Shown piece after piece: positions 1 to 8,048 of a stretch of 21,187 nt of DNA. Position numbers and translations under genes: made by a program. The stretch is from an uncultured Parvularculaceae bacterium (GTDB lineage: Bacteria; Pseudomonadota; Alphaproteobacteria; Caulobacterales; Parvularculaceae), in contig CAMYNO010000060.1 in NCBI GenBank assembly GCA_947259815.1, forward strand, positions 1 through 21,187. Direction: 5' to 3'. Positions within the stretch are counted from its first letter, which is position 1; the number at the start of each line of letters is the position of its first letter. Below the pieces are notes generated by a model. That model saw only the letters and a program-made list of their open reading frames with translations, was not told the origin of the DNA and searched no databases.

Positions 1-453
1 CGTCGCTGTTAAATTGGTAATCCCGTATTTGTTATCCGTCGTACCGCGCCCGAAGAAATAGCCGTCCTCTTCGGTGAGCGTGAACGGCGCGCGCTCCCAA
101 TCTTTCGCCAGCGCATCAACCACATCCATGTGGCCCAGCAAAACGATCGGCTTTTTCGCCGGCTCGCCTTCTGCGCGATAGGTGACCATCAATCCTTGTG
201 TGTGCTCGCCATCGCTATCGTAATCCGTGATCTGGATATCATCTTGCGCAAAGCCGGCGGCTTTAAATTGTCCAACCAGATAGTCGACCATAACGGGAAC
301 CTGCTCCTGCCCCCTGGCCGTGCGGATCGAGATCACCGTCTCATAGATGTCGTACGCCAATTGTTCGTGTTCGGTGAGATCGCGCGCGGATGACGGTGCG
401 ATGGATGCAAGACATGCCGCAGCCGACGCCGCGATCAGATAGCGAGAAATCAT
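1..453 (-). CDS. M20 family metallopeptidase, exported (partial, C-terminus cut by window edge)
   Basis: Only the first 151 codons are present; the reading frame runs off the left edge of the window. An N-terminal signal peptide is visible (positively charged MISRYL, then an Ala-rich core, likely cleaved after SSA near residue 23). The motif VLLGHMDVVDA (about residues 104-114) supplies the first metal-binding His (H108) and the catalytic Asp (D110). GRGTTDNKYG (135-144) supplies the Asp that bridges two zinc ions (D140). These are hallmarks of the ArgE/DapE/ACY1/CPG2 peptidase group. The protein should therefore be a periplasmic di-zinc exopeptidase or amidase, but its substrate cannot be told from this part. 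The ATG follows an AGGGG ribosome site about 8 bases upstream. It lies downstream of the NTF2-like membrane protein gene in the same direction, after about 110 bases. Confidence 0.88.
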   Translation of the reverse strand, partial: MISRYLIAASAAACLASIAPSSARDLTEHEQLAYDIYETVISIRTARGQEQVPVMVDYLVGQFKAAGFAQDDIQITDYDSDGEHTQGLMVTYRAEGEPAKKPIVLLGHMDVVDALAKDWERAPFTLTEEDGYFFGRGTTDNKYGITNLTAT

Positions 454-562
454 TAAAGTGCCCCTGTTGAACCTGACAGCCGATGCCGCCTTGGCGCGAA
501 CCATAGCGGGTTTCGCGAAAATGTCAGCCGATATCCGTATCCGGACCTTTGGAGAAGTTTCC

Positions 563-1474
563 CTAGTTTTCAGCGCTGGCGTCAGTTTCATCTTCCAGTA
601 CGATGCGGAGTTCGCCCTGCTCTCGCTTGAGCAGGCCGGTATATGTGTATGTGACCGCGCCGCCATCAGCACCCCAATCGAAGTGACCGACAACCAGAAC
701 TGCATCATCGCCAACGGTCTTGTAAGAAAGCACGCCCCAGTCGAAACGCGCCGGGCCGGACCATCCCGATCGGTAACGCGATTGAATTTCATCAAATGTC
801 CGAAAGCTCGCCTGACCGTTCAAAATCATGTGCGCCCCGGCGCGGGCGTAACGCGATGCAATCTTTTCACGGTCGTGGTTTCGCAAATCCTCGCCATATG
901 ATTCCATAAAGCGCCGTGCCTCGATCAAGAGGCTTTCATTCCCTTGCGTCGGCGCCTTTGCGGCGGGGGTAATCCTGCTTGAATCCAGATATTGCTGTAG
1001 AAACTGATCATCAATGTCGTCGATGATAGGCCCTGCAACCTCTGCCATCGGCGTATTTTCCCAGCCTAGCTCCTGAAGTTTCCACCAGTTTTTCGCATAG
1101 GCGCTGCCGAAGTAATACGGCGCACTGTTCTTAATGTGGCGTTGTGTACGCGCCCGGCTGGTCAGTCCGCCGTTCTCCATCTGAAACAGATTATCCCATT
1201 GCAGCATGATCGCGACCAGATGGGATTCCACCATTCTGACGTCTGCGTCGGTCATTGTCTCAGGCGCGCGTATCGACTTTGTCCACGCCGTCGCAACTGC
1301 CGGCGACGCAATACTCAGTTCAATATTGGCGAGCTGGTCGTTCTTCGCTGTCTCCAGCGACACGCGCGTAAGACTGGCGTTCTGGCGAACTTCAACGATC
1401 AAAATGAGCAGCCCAAGGACGACGCCGATATTGGCGCCAAGCATCAGCCATTTGTTCACTCTGTCAAAGTTCAT
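563..1474 (-). CDS. One-TM protein with helical linker and NTF2-like (SnoaL/DUF4440-type) C-terminal domain
   Basis: This 303-residue protein has one membrane segment at about residues 9-28 (LMLGANIGVVLGLLILIVEV), directly followed by VRQNASLTR and a long helical stretch to about residue 165. The last part, roughly 183-298, begins RRFMESYGEDLRNHDREKI and continues as alternating beta strands (FDWGVLSYKTVGDDAVLVVG, then TYTYTGLLKREQGELRIV). This pattern is typical of the NTF2-like/SnoaL/DUF4440 fold, which binds small molecules or acts as a dimerisation domain. No catalytic residues can be named. The N-terminal half resembles the protein encoded at 2815-3303 (membrane segment, then V-[EQ]-x-R-Q and a similar helical region), so the two may be paralogues. 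An N-in, C-out orientation is likely but not proven. The ATG has a GGGG-containing ribosome site. Function unknown. Confidence 0.8.
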   Translation of the reverse strand: MNFDRVNKWLMLGANIGVVLGLLILIVEVRQNASLTRVSLETAKNDQLANIELSIASPAVATAWTKSIRAPETMTDADVRMVESHLVAIMLQWDNLFQMENGGLTSRARTQRHIKNSAPYYFGSAYAKNWWKLQELGWENTPMAEVAGPIIDDIDDQFLQQYLDSSRITPAAKAPTQGNESLLIEARRFMESYGEDLRNHDREKIASRYARAGAHMILNGQASFRTFDEIQSRYRSGWSGPARFDWGVLSYKTVGDDAVLVVGHFDWGADGGAVTYTYTGLLKREQGELRIVLEDETDASAEN

Positions 1475-1558
1475 CCTTGCCCCGTTCTTATCCCTTGAGA
1501 AAGTTCAATTCCGGGCTTGCACATATTCGGTGACCGCCGCGAAGAAGTAACGCAGCGT

Positions 1559-2626
1559 TCAATCTCTGTCGATCCTGACGAGCGCGTCTCCAAGACCACT
1601 GATATAGACCGGGCCCGCGCCGGGTGAGAGGATAACGCCGGTCAGAAGGCCCGGCATGGGGCCGAAGGCATCGGGACCGACAAGGTCCAGCGTGCCTTCG
1701 CCATTATCCTGGCGCTGCCGATATTCCGCAACGAGTTTCCGGCTCGCCTCCGGCGTTGGTTCAAAGAAAGCACGCAACGCCGATGTCTCGGGATTGACGA
1801 TAAAGACAGCGTTGGCCAAGGGCGATGCGATCCAGAGATCGCCATGCTCGTCCAGTTCGATATTGTCCGGGGTCGTCACATCAACCAATGTGCGGCGATT
1901 GCTCAGGGCGCCGCTGTCAGCATCGACATCGAAGCTGAGGACGCGGCTGGCCATGAGTTCTGCGACATAGAGACGGTTGCGCGCAGCATCAAAGGCGATG
2001 CCGTTAGCGAAATCGAGACCGTCGATGACGCGCTCGACTTTCGGATCGGCCTTCCCGACTTCGCCCGGCCCGATGCGATAGACGGCGCCATCCGAGAGCG
2101 GACGATCGGCGGCGAAAAACATGCGCGCTTCCGATCCTTCTCCCGCGGAATTTTCTGTGGACTGCGTAAACCAGATGGCGCCGGACGGATCACGCACGAC
2201 GCTGTTGACGCCGAACGGATGGTCGTAAATGCGCGTAACCGTCTCAGCCGACACATTCGCCCGGTAAATATGTCCCGACGTAATGTCGGCGACGAGAACA
2301 TGGCGCCCATCCGGTTCCCATGAGACGCCGTTCGGGCTGTTCCAGTCCGGCGCCGGTTTGGTCTTGAAACCGGCGGCGGCAAAATCGCCGAACGCACGCT
2401 TCGTTCCGTCATTTGTCAAAACGACGAGCCCGTGATCCCAGTCGCCGACCAGCACGCGCCCGTCCGCAAGCACAACGCCGTCTTCAGCATGGGTGAGCGA
2501 GCGGCTGGCGGGAAAAAGGGTCCCGTCCTCAATTGTGTAGGGGGATGAGATTTCCTGTTCGCCATCGTCCCTGGCGCAGCCGATAACGGCGCCGGCCATG
2601 AGAGCCGCTAACACAATTCTGCTCAT
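1559..2626 (-). CDS. SMP-30/gluconolactonase/strictosidine synthase-like beta-propeller lipoprotein
   Basis: The start chosen is the ATG at 2626, which follows an AGGGGAGAAAG ribosome site; an upstream in-frame start would place extra residues before the signal peptide. The 355-residue product begins MSRIVLAALMAGAVIGC, a lipoprotein signal with Cys17 as the likely lipidated residue. Repeated propeller blades are visible: SPNGVSWEPDG (98-107) then VADI, SGAIWFTQ, FANGIAFDAARNRLYVAE (206-223), and PDNIELDEHGDLWIAS (253-268). N99, N208 and D254, with E48 or D49, match the divalent metal ligand pattern of SMP-30-type lactonases. The family hydrolyses lactones or related esters with Ca or Zn. The substrate here is unknown, and lipidation would put the enzyme at the periplasmic face of a membrane. 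It lies between two one-TM proteins that may be related to each other. Confidence 0.85.
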   Translation of the reverse strand: MSRIVLAALMAGAVIGCARDDGEQEISSPYTIEDGTLFPASRSLTHAEDGVVLADGRVLVGDWDHGLVVLTNDGTKRAFGDFAAAGFKTKPAPDWNSPNGVSWEPDGRHVLVADITSGHIYRANVSAETVTRIYDHPFGVNSVVRDPSGAIWFTQSTENSAGEGSEARMFFAADRPLSDGAVYRIGPGEVGKADPKVERVIDGLDFANGIAFDAARNRLYVAELMASRVLSFDVDADSGALSNRRTLVDVTTPDNIELDEHGDLWIASPLANAVFIVNPETSALRAFFEPTPEASRKLVAEYRQRQDNGEGTLDLVGPDAFGPMPGLLTGVILSPGAGPVYISGLGDALVRIDRD

Positions 2627-2768
2627 GAACTTTCTCCCCTGTTTGATTTTTGTATGGCGCAGGATCATTGCCCGTCACCGGAAATGTCATGCTGAACGCC
2701 CAGTTCAACATCGATGACAGCGTGCAGTTTCGCAAGCCAAGCCGGGCACATAGGATTGATACCGGTCC

Positions 2769-2797
2769 TGATTATTCGCCGCGTCGTTCAGCGTCAA
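2769..2797 (-). promoter_or_regulatory. Possible promoter for the SMP-30-like lipoprotein gene
   Basis: Read on the minus strand, TTGACG (2792-2797) is followed after 17 bases by TAATCA (2769-2774). The -35 box is a 5/6 match to the sigma-70 consensus, but the -10 box is poor. The site sits in the 188-base gap upstream of the lipoprotein gene, so a separate promoter there is plausible. The evidence is weak. Confidence 0.25.
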
Positions 2798-2814
2798 TTC
2801 GTTGCCCCTTGCAG

Positions 2815-3303
2815 CTAGCCGGTTTTTTCGAGTTTTTCCCAGAAATCACCTGGCGGTACGTCACGCATCATTTCGCTGACCGACGCGACAAACTCGGCAT
2901 TGAAATAACTCTTGCAAAGCTCCCACAACGCCCTGTTTCGCGCTGTGCCCAATACAAAATAGATGACGCCGCGATAGGTCTCCCACGCTTCTTTCGTCAT
3001 GGCGCCGCTTTTATATTGCAACCACTCATATTCGCGCGCGCGCATCTGACCAATCATCCAGAAAACAAGCTTTGTCTTTTCCTCGAATGCGGGCGTTTCA
3101 ACCTGCGACGAAATTCGCCCGAGTTCCGGAAACTCAACGAACTTGTAGACGCCAACCTGATCGTTTTCGAGTTGGGTCTGCCTGGCCTCGGAGCGAAGCT
3201 GCTCCGTACCCTGCCGAATTTGCACCGCCAGATAGAGCAATGTCGGCGCCACAAGCAGCACAGCAATGATTTGTGATATCAGATAGGCGTCGTTGAGCGT
3301 CAT
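2815..3303 (-). CDS. Small one-TM helical protein of unknown function
   Basis: This 162-residue protein has a membrane helix at about residues 8-27 (ISQIIAVLLVAPTLLYLAVQ), then VQIRQGTEQLRSEARQ and a mainly helical, charged soluble part that ends DVPPGDFWEKLEKTG. The order (N-terminal helix, V-x-x-R-Q, alpha-helical region with a Leu-Gln-x-x-x motif near the middle) resembles the first half of the protein at 563-1474, but this one lacks the NTF2-like tail. I recognise no enzyme motif. The ATG has a GGGAAGG ribosome site about 7 bases upstream. The gene is 75 bases downstream of the DUF6476-like gene on the same strand, so the two could share a transcript. Function unknown. Confidence 0.75.
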   Translation of the reverse strand: MTLNDAYLISQIIAVLLVAPTLLYLAVQIRQGTEQLRSEARQTQLENDQVGVYKFVEFPELGRISSQVETPAFEEKTKLVFWMIGQMRAREYEWLQYKSGAMTKEAWETYRGVIYFVLGTARNRALWELCKSYFNAEFVASVSEMMRDVPPGDFWEKLEKTG

Positions 3304-3378
3304 TTGCGCCTTCCCGTTTTTTTATCGCGCGCACAGGCCGTACCATGAGCGGTTCTATCCGTATAGCGGCGCGCGCCG

Positions 3379-3834
3379 TCAGTTTTCCGCGCGATGGGTA
3401 ATCGGAATGCGCTGCACCACCCGGCCGGCGGCAAGGTCATAGATCACCACCATGGGGCCGTCCGGACCATCAATGCGCAGCACAAGCCGGTCGCCGTCGA
3501 GGGCCATGGCCGCAACATCCGCTCCCGGCGACAGGTTGATCGCCGCCGGCGCCGCAGAGATGGAAGTGGGCGTGGCAGCGGGCGCCGCCGGTTCCGGTTC
3601 GGCCAGAACCTCTACCGCCGGCGTCTCGCGCGCAGGCTGATCCGCGTCGTCCTTGCCCCCGAAAACAGTGATCGCCGCCGTCACCACCGCCACAAACACC
3701 AGCGGCATGGTGACGATAATGATCATCAAATTGCGCGAGCCAATGGAGGTTGCGATGCCTTCGAAGGTTGAGGGCTCTTTCAGGTCGAGCGGTTCGCGCT
3801 CGTCCGGATGCTCGCCGGTTGTTTTCGTCTGCAT
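3379..3834 (-). CDS. Small single-pass membrane protein, possibly DUF6476 family
   Basis: This 151-residue protein has a hydrophilic N-terminus, one membrane helix at about 36-58 (LMIIIVTMPLVFVAVVTAAI), an Ala/Pro/Glu-rich linker (65-98) and a short C-terminal beta segment: ALDGDRLVLRID, then MVVIYDLAAGRVVQRIPI. That end (a value-display pattern, 'D-x-x-[AG]-G-R-V-V') resembles alphaproteobacterial DUF6476 proteins, which I recall near rluD-type genes. The name is tentative because no search was possible. The gene diverges from the pseudouridine synthase gene, with 62 bases between start codons. An AAGGAG ribosome site lies 8 bases before the ATG. No function is known. Confidence 0.72.
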   Translation of the reverse strand: MQTKTTGEHPDEREPLDLKEPSTFEGIATSIGSRNLMIIIVTMPLVFVAVVTAAITVFGGKDDADQPARETPAVEVLAEPEPAAPAATPTSISAAPAAINLSPGADVAAMALDGDRLVLRIDGPDGPMVVIYDLAAGRVVQRIPITHRAEN

Positions 3835-3896
3835 GCCTATCGCTCCTTATGCGGCGTTTGACTTACGGCTCGCTCACCCTTACGCCGCGTGCGCTT

Positions 3897-4979
3897 ATGA
3901 CCCGCGACACCGACAGGCTCAACCCTCGCAGCGACGAGGCCACCCATGAATTTACCGCCGGCGCCGATGATGCCGGCGTCAGGCTTGATAAATGGTTGTC
4001 TGACCGCCTCGAAAGCCTCACCCGAACGCGGCTGAAGGGGTTGATCGAGGATGGCGCCGTAACGCGCAATAATGAGGTTTTCACCGACGCGTCCTGGCGG
4101 CTACGCGACGGCGAGACATTCCGCCTTGTCGTGCCGGCGCCGGACGACCCGGCGCCCGAGGGCGAGGCAATCGACCTCGATATCCGGCACGAAGACGCCG
4201 ACATCATCGTGATTAACAAACCGGCGGGCATGGTCGTCCATCCGGCGGCGGGCAACTGGTCCGGCACCCTCGTCAACGCCCTTATCCATCATTGCGGCGA
4301 ATCGCTTTCAGGGGTCGGGGGCGTCGCGCGGCCGGGCATTGTCCACCGGATCGACAAGGATACGACCGGCCTTCTTGTCGTCGCCAAGAATGACAAGGCG
4401 CATCAGGGTCTCGCCGCAGATTTTGCCGTGCACAATATTGAACGCGTCTATGACGCCATCGCTGTCGGCGTCCCGCGGCCGCGTATCGGAACCATCAACG
4501 CCGCCCTTGCGCGCGCGCAGAACGACCGCAAAAAGATGGCGGTTGTTAAAAAAGGATACGCCAGCGACGATGACGCGCCAACGCGACGCGGCGCGGGCGC
4601 GCGCCACGCGGTTACCCATTACAAGGTTCTGGATGCATACGGACAATCGCGCGCGAAACTCGCCGGCGATGCGCTGGCGTCGTTGATCGAATGCCGGCTT
4701 GAAACCGGACGCACGCACCAGATCCGCGTGCATTTAAACTCCATCGGCCACCCCCTGATCGGCGACCAGACCTATGGGCGCGGCCCCGGACTTTCCGGCC
4801 TCAAACCGGGGGATGAGGCGGCGGAGAACGCGATTGAGATTATCCGGAATTTCCGCCGGCAGGCGCTCCATGCGCGCGTCCTTGGCTTTGCCCATCCGGT
4901 GACGGGGCAGTCGTTCCGTTTTGAATGTAATCCGCCTGCTGATTTTTCAGAGCTTTTATGCGCGCTGCGTGCGCTTTAA
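3897..4979 (+). CDS. RluD-type 23S rRNA pseudouridine synthase (RluA family)
   Basis: The 360-residue product has an N-terminal S4 RNA-binding domain (about 28-75, VRLDKWLSDRL then LKGLIEDGAVTRNN) and a RluA-family catalytic domain. The catalytic motif is HRIDKDTTGLLVVAKN (150-165), with D153 as the nucleophile-equivalent Asp. GRTHQIRVH (271-279) and RQALHARVLGFAHP (321-334) are the usual C-terminal motifs. The enzyme isomerises uridine to pseudouridine in RNA; the S4 plus RluA layout and length fit RluD (23S rRNA helix 69) or RluC, so no symbol is given. The open frame extends 147 bases upstream, but that part overlaps the divergent gene. I chose the ATG just before TRDTDRLNP, although its ribosome site is poor; ATG at 3849 is an alternative. 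Confidence 0.93.
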   Translation: MTRDTDRLNPRSDEATHEFTAGADDAGVRLDKWLSDRLESLTRTRLKGLIEDGAVTRNNEVFTDASWRLRDGETFRLVVPAPDDPAPEGEAIDLDIRHEDADIIVINKPAGMVVHPAAGNWSGTLVNALIHHCGESLSGVGGVARPGIVHRIDKDTTGLLVVAKNDKAHQGLAADFAVHNIERVYDAIAVGVPRPRIGTINAALARAQNDRKKMAVVKKGYASDDDAPTRRGAGARHAVTHYKVLDAYGQSRAKLAGDALASLIECRLETGRTHQIRVHLNSIGHPLIGDQTYGRGPGLSGLKPGDEAAENAIEIIRNFRRQALHARVLGFAHPVTGQSFRFECNPPADFSELLCALRAL

Positions 4980-5026
4980 AATTTCTGCCGCGTTTTTGCA
5001 CCGTTTTAAAACCCAATTTACGATTT

Positions 5027-5032
5027 TATAGT
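5027..5032 (+). promoter_or_regulatory. Possible -10 element upstream of the hybrid kinase gene
   Basis: TATAGT matches the sigma-70 -10 consensus at 5 of 6 positions and lies 41 bases before the kinase ATG. No good -35 box is found at the right distance (the best candidate is TTTTAA). The AT-rich 94-base gap after the pseudouridine synthase gene would suit a promoter for the kinase/binding-protein pair. Weak evidence. Confidence 0.25.
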
Positions 5033-5073
5033 CTGCTAACCATTCCAGTGGGGGACATTTGGGATAGGTTCAC

Positions 5074-6933
5074 ATGACGGCGAACGCACGCTCATTGCGG
5101 GAGTTGTTTCGCAGACGCTACGTCGCCGGCCTTATCGCTTTGGCCGGTCTTGCCTGCGCCTCGCTATTCATTTTTTTCGAACAGACCGCGCAGCAATCCG
5201 GCGGCGCTGCACTTATCAATCTCGCCTCATCGCAAAAAGCGCTGAGTCAGCGTGTTTCATTTTTTGTCAACGCTATTTCCGCCAGCGACATCGCAGCCGA
5301 GCGCGAAACGCTTCGCACCGAATTGAAAACCGCGATTGGAGAGATGCGGGCGGCGCAGGAGGTGCTTTCAGGCGCACAGACGCCCGATCGCCGCATGGCG
5401 CAAAAACTCGCGCCCATCCGCGAAATCTATATGAATGACTATGCGCCGTTCGAGCATGATGTAGCGATTTTCCTCAGCAGCGCGGAGCAATTTCTGGAAG
5501 ACCTGCCGGCGCCGGAGGAGACAACGCTGATCTCTGAAGTCAACCTGCTCGGCATGCATACGATCATGCAAACCTATGACGTGATCGCACGCATTATCGC
5601 CAACGACGCCGAGCGGGCTCTGGCGCAGGCCGGGTTCATACAATCTGTCCTGATGTTGCTCTTCATCATCGTGCTGACTGCGGAGAGCTTCATCATCTTC
5701 GAGCCAATGGGCAAAAAGATCGAGCAAAGCGTGCGGGATTCCGAACTTGCCCAGGAACAGGCCCAGCGCGAGGCGGCGCGCGCGCGTCAGGCGGGCGACG
5801 CCAAATCGAACTTCCTGCGCCTGATGAGCCACGAACTGCGCACGCCTTTAAACGCTGTCATCGGCATGTCGAAATTATTGCGCGGCACAGACCTTTCCGG
5901 CCCGCAACTGGAATATGCAAAGCATATCGACGATGCCGGGCATCATATGCTGTCGATCGCCGATGACATCTTGACGGTGAACCAGCAAAGCGCCGGCAAA
6001 CTCAAATTCAAGCCAGCGCCGACGCGTATTGACGATGAACTGCGTTCGGTCGTCGCCATGCTGAAACAGCGGGCGGAAGAAAAGACTATCGAACTCACCT
6101 ATGACAATAAAATCGCTCACGGCGATGTTGTCGTCGACGGCGTGCGCTTCCGCCAGGTTGTTTTCAACCTGATCGGCAACGCGATCAAGTTCACGGACAC
6201 CGGCTCCATCGCCATATCCGCGGCTTCGAAAGCAGATCCGGATGACGACAAATCGGAGGCGTTCGAAATCCGCGTCACGGATACCGGCTGCGGGATCGCA
6301 AAAGAAGATCAGGAACGTATTTTCGAAGAATTCGGGCAGGCCCATGCGCTGGGAGAACGCGCACATGCCGGCGTCGGACTGGGCCTTGCCATCAGCCGCA
6401 GCATTGCGGAGATGATGGGCGGCACCTTATCGCTTGAATCATCCTCAACATCGGGAAGCGTGTTTCTATTTTCCCTGACACTGCAACGGGCGAAGATTGA
6501 CGGAAAGAAAACCGCAACGAACGCCGCCAACAATTCTGCAAGCACAAAAACCGGCAAAGTTCTGGTGGTCGATGACAATTTGCCAAACCGCATGATCGCC
6601 GCAGCCTTCCTGAAGAAAGCCGGCTTCAGCGTTGAGTTTGCAGAAAATGGAAAAGAAGCCGTGGAAGCGGTCGCCCATCACTCGGACCTTGCCGCCGTCT
6701 TAATGGACATCGAAATGCCGGTCATGGACGGTATCACCGCGACCCGCGCGGTGCGCGCGCGAACAGACGAGAGCGCGCGCATGCCGATCATCGCGCTGAC
6801 GGCCCATGCCCTGCCCGAGGATCGCGACAATCTGATCGCCGAGGGCTTTGACGACGTGTTGCGAAAACCCGCAAGCGAAACCGAGATTGTCCGCTGTGTG
6901 CGGCATTACGCTTTCGAGAGGGCGGCGGCATGA
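5074..6933 (+). CDS. Hybrid sensor histidine kinase with PilJ/NarX-like periplasmic sensor and C-terminal receiver
   Basis: The 619-residue protein has TM1 at about 17-35, a periplasmic helical sensor (about 36-187) and TM2 at about 188-210. A short coiled linker rich in Gln/Ala/Arg follows (215-243). The sensor start, LINLASSQKALSQRVS (47-62), resembles the PilJ-type N-terminal domain shared with NarX-like nitrate sensors. The HisKA box FLRLMSHELRTPLNAVIGM (247-265) places the phosphorylated His at H253. The ATPase domain shows the N box (N369 in NLIGNAIKFTD), the G1 box (DTGCGIA, 403-409) and a second glycine box (GVGLGLAIS). A receiver domain (about 494-612) has acidic D500/D501, phospho-acceptor D545 (LMDIEMPVMDG), and K598. 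It should pass phosphate H253 to D545 and probably on to an Hpt partner not seen here. Its end overlaps the binding-protein start. Confidence 0.93.
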   Translation: MTANARSLRELFRRRYVAGLIALAGLACASLFIFFEQTAQQSGGAALINLASSQKALSQRVSFFVNAISASDIAAERETLRTELKTAIGEMRAAQEVLSGAQTPDRRMAQKLAPIREIYMNDYAPFEHDVAIFLSSAEQFLEDLPAPEETTLISEVNLLGMHTIMQTYDVIARIIANDAERALAQAGFIQSVLMLLFIIVLTAESFIIFEPMGKKIEQSVRDSELAQEQAQREAARARQAGDAKSNFLRLMSHELRTPLNAVIGMSKLLRGTDLSGPQLEYAKHIDDAGHHMLSIADDILTVNQQSAGKLKFKPAPTRIDDELRSVVAMLKQRAEEKTIELTYDNKIAHGDVVVDGVRFRQVVFNLIGNAIKFTDTGSIAISAASKADPDDDKSEAFEIRVTDTGCGIAKEDQERIFEEFGQAHALGERAHAGVGLGLAISRSIAEMMGGTLSLESSSTSGSVFLFSLTLQRAKIDGKKTATNAANNSASTKTGKVLVVDDNLPNRMIAAAFLKKAGFSVEFAENGKEAVEAVAHHSDLAAVLMDIEMPVMDGITATRAVRARTDESARMPIIALTAHALPEDRDNLIAEGFDDVLRKPASETEIVRCVRHYAFERAAA

Positions 6934-7904
6934 TGATCGTTGTCCGTACGGGGATTTTGCTGGCGGTAACGTTATTCGCGCAGGCGCTGGCCGGCGAAAC
7001 GAAAATCGTCGGCTCATCGACCGTTTCAAAATTCGCCAATGTCTCTGAAACCCGCCTGGCGGCGCGCGGCCTGCCAGTGACCATAGAAACGACTGGCACC
7101 GGCGGCGGCTTTGCACTTTTCTGTTCAAGCGCAGATCCGGAATTTGCCCCGGTCACTCTTGCCTCGCGGCCCATAAAAAACAGCGAACGAGAGACCTGCG
7201 ATAAAAACAGCCTCGGCCCGGTTCAAGAACACGTCATTGGCCTGAGCGGTGTAGTCGTCCTTCAAAATAACAACAAGAAACCGCTACGCCTGACGCAGCG
7301 CGACTTGTTTCTTGCGCTCGCCGCACAAACGCCGGAGCCTGAAAACGACTGCCGACTTATCGACAATCCGCGCATACGCTGGAACGAGGTTCGCGAAGGG
7401 CTTCCTGCAGTCAAAATCGAAGTTTACGGCCCACCGTCAACATCGGGAACGCGCGCGTCTTTCATTGATCTCGCGATTGCCCAGGGCGCCGGTGACGATA
7501 CGTGCATGCAGGAAATAAAACAGAGCGCGCCAAAAGAGTTCAAGGCGGCGGCGTCAAAGCTCAGAACTGACGGCGCATGGATCGACGCCGGGGAAAACGA
7601 CGCGGTTATCGTCGCCGCGGTCCGGCAAATTCCTCACGCGCTCGGCATTGTCGGCTATCCGGTTTTCGTTTTCTTCAAGGACGTGGTCGATGCCGCCGCT
7701 GTCGAAGGGGTCGCGCCGGCGCGGGAAACCATCGCCAGCGAAGCCTATCCCCTGTCGCGCAGCCTGCGGGTCTATGCGAAATCCGACGCGATTGGCGTCA
7801 ATCCCGCGGCGAAAGCATTTCTCGACGAACTGACCGGCGAGGCGGCGATCGGCCCCGACGGATACCTCATCGCCGAGGGCCTGATCCCGGTTTCGGCGCC
7901 CTAA
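6930..7904 (+). CDS. PstS-like periplasmic substrate-binding protein coupled to the hybrid kinase
   Basis: This 324-residue protein has a signal peptide (about 1-21, cleavage near ALA-GE) and then the PstS-like fold. Visible motifs are KIVGSSTVSKF (25-35), TGTGGGFALFC (55-65), ASRPIKNSE (79-87) and YGPPSTSGTR (166-175); in phosphate-binding proteins similar loops hold the oxyanion. Four cysteines after the signal (65, 90, 141, 192) could form two disulfides. The ATG overlaps the kinase stop in ATGA (6930-6933), a sign of translational coupling. No pstC, pstA, pstB or phoU gene is nearby, so a role as a sensory partner of the kinase is more likely than transport. The ligand could be phosphate or another oxyanion; this cannot be decided from sequence. 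An alternative ATG lies one codon downstream. Confidence 0.88.
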   Translation: MMIVVRTGILLAVTLFAQALAGETKIVGSSTVSKFANVSETRLAARGLPVTIETTGTGGGFALFCSSADPEFAPVTLASRPIKNSERETCDKNSLGPVQEHVIGLSGVVVLQNNNKKPLRLTQRDLFLALAAQTPEPENDCRLIDNPRIRWNEVREGLPAVKIEVYGPPSTSGTRASFIDLAIAQGAGDDTCMQEIKQSAPKEFKAAASKLRTDGAWIDAGENDAVIVAAVRQIPHALGIVGYPVFVFFKDVVDAAAVEGVAPARETIASEAYPLSRSLRVYAKSDAIGVNPAAKAFLDELTGEAAIGPDGYLIAEGLIPVSAP

Positions 7905-8019
7905 ATCCCGCAAAAATACGCCGATCACACAATCGTGGCGCCAAGCGAGCAGCTTGTGTCTTTGGATCGGCCCAAATTCTGTCGTAAACTTGGGCTTAAA
8001 GAGAATTTCCAGCGAGTCC

Positions 8020-8048
8020 TTGGGATTAGCCCTTCGAGTTCCTATATA
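8020..8048 (+). promoter_or_regulatory. Candidate promoter for rpoH
   Basis: TTGGGA (8020-8025) and TATATA (8043-8048) are separated by exactly 17 bases, in the 286-base gap before rpoH, about 143 bases from the ATG. The same stretch also reads CTTG (8019-8022), 18 bases, CCTATATAAA, which is close to the alphaproteobacterial sigma-32 promoter form (CTTG, about 17 bases, CYTATNT). It could therefore be a housekeeping promoter, an autoregulated RpoH promoter, or both. A second AT-rich block (CGTATAAAAA, near 8070) may hold another start. Confidence 0.42.

Noticed and set aside
458..901. Plus-strand open frame of 147 codons
   Set aside because: It is antisense to the one-TM/NTF2-like protein gene, has no domain, and its composition looks like a shadow frame of GC-rich coding DNA.
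2650..3276. Plus-strand open frame of 208 codons
   Set aside because: It lies antisense to the 162-residue helical membrane protein, has no ribosome site or recognisable domain, and the opposite strand has a clear start and TM helix.
3750..3896. N-terminal extension of the pseudouridine synthase
   Set aside because: It overlaps the start of the divergent gene, is Arg-rich without domain features, and precedes a normal family start.
5074..7904. Reading the kinase/PstS-like pair as a phosphate-uptake (Pst) locus
   Set aside because: No permease, ATPase or phoU gene is present, and the kinase is a hybrid type unlike PhoR.
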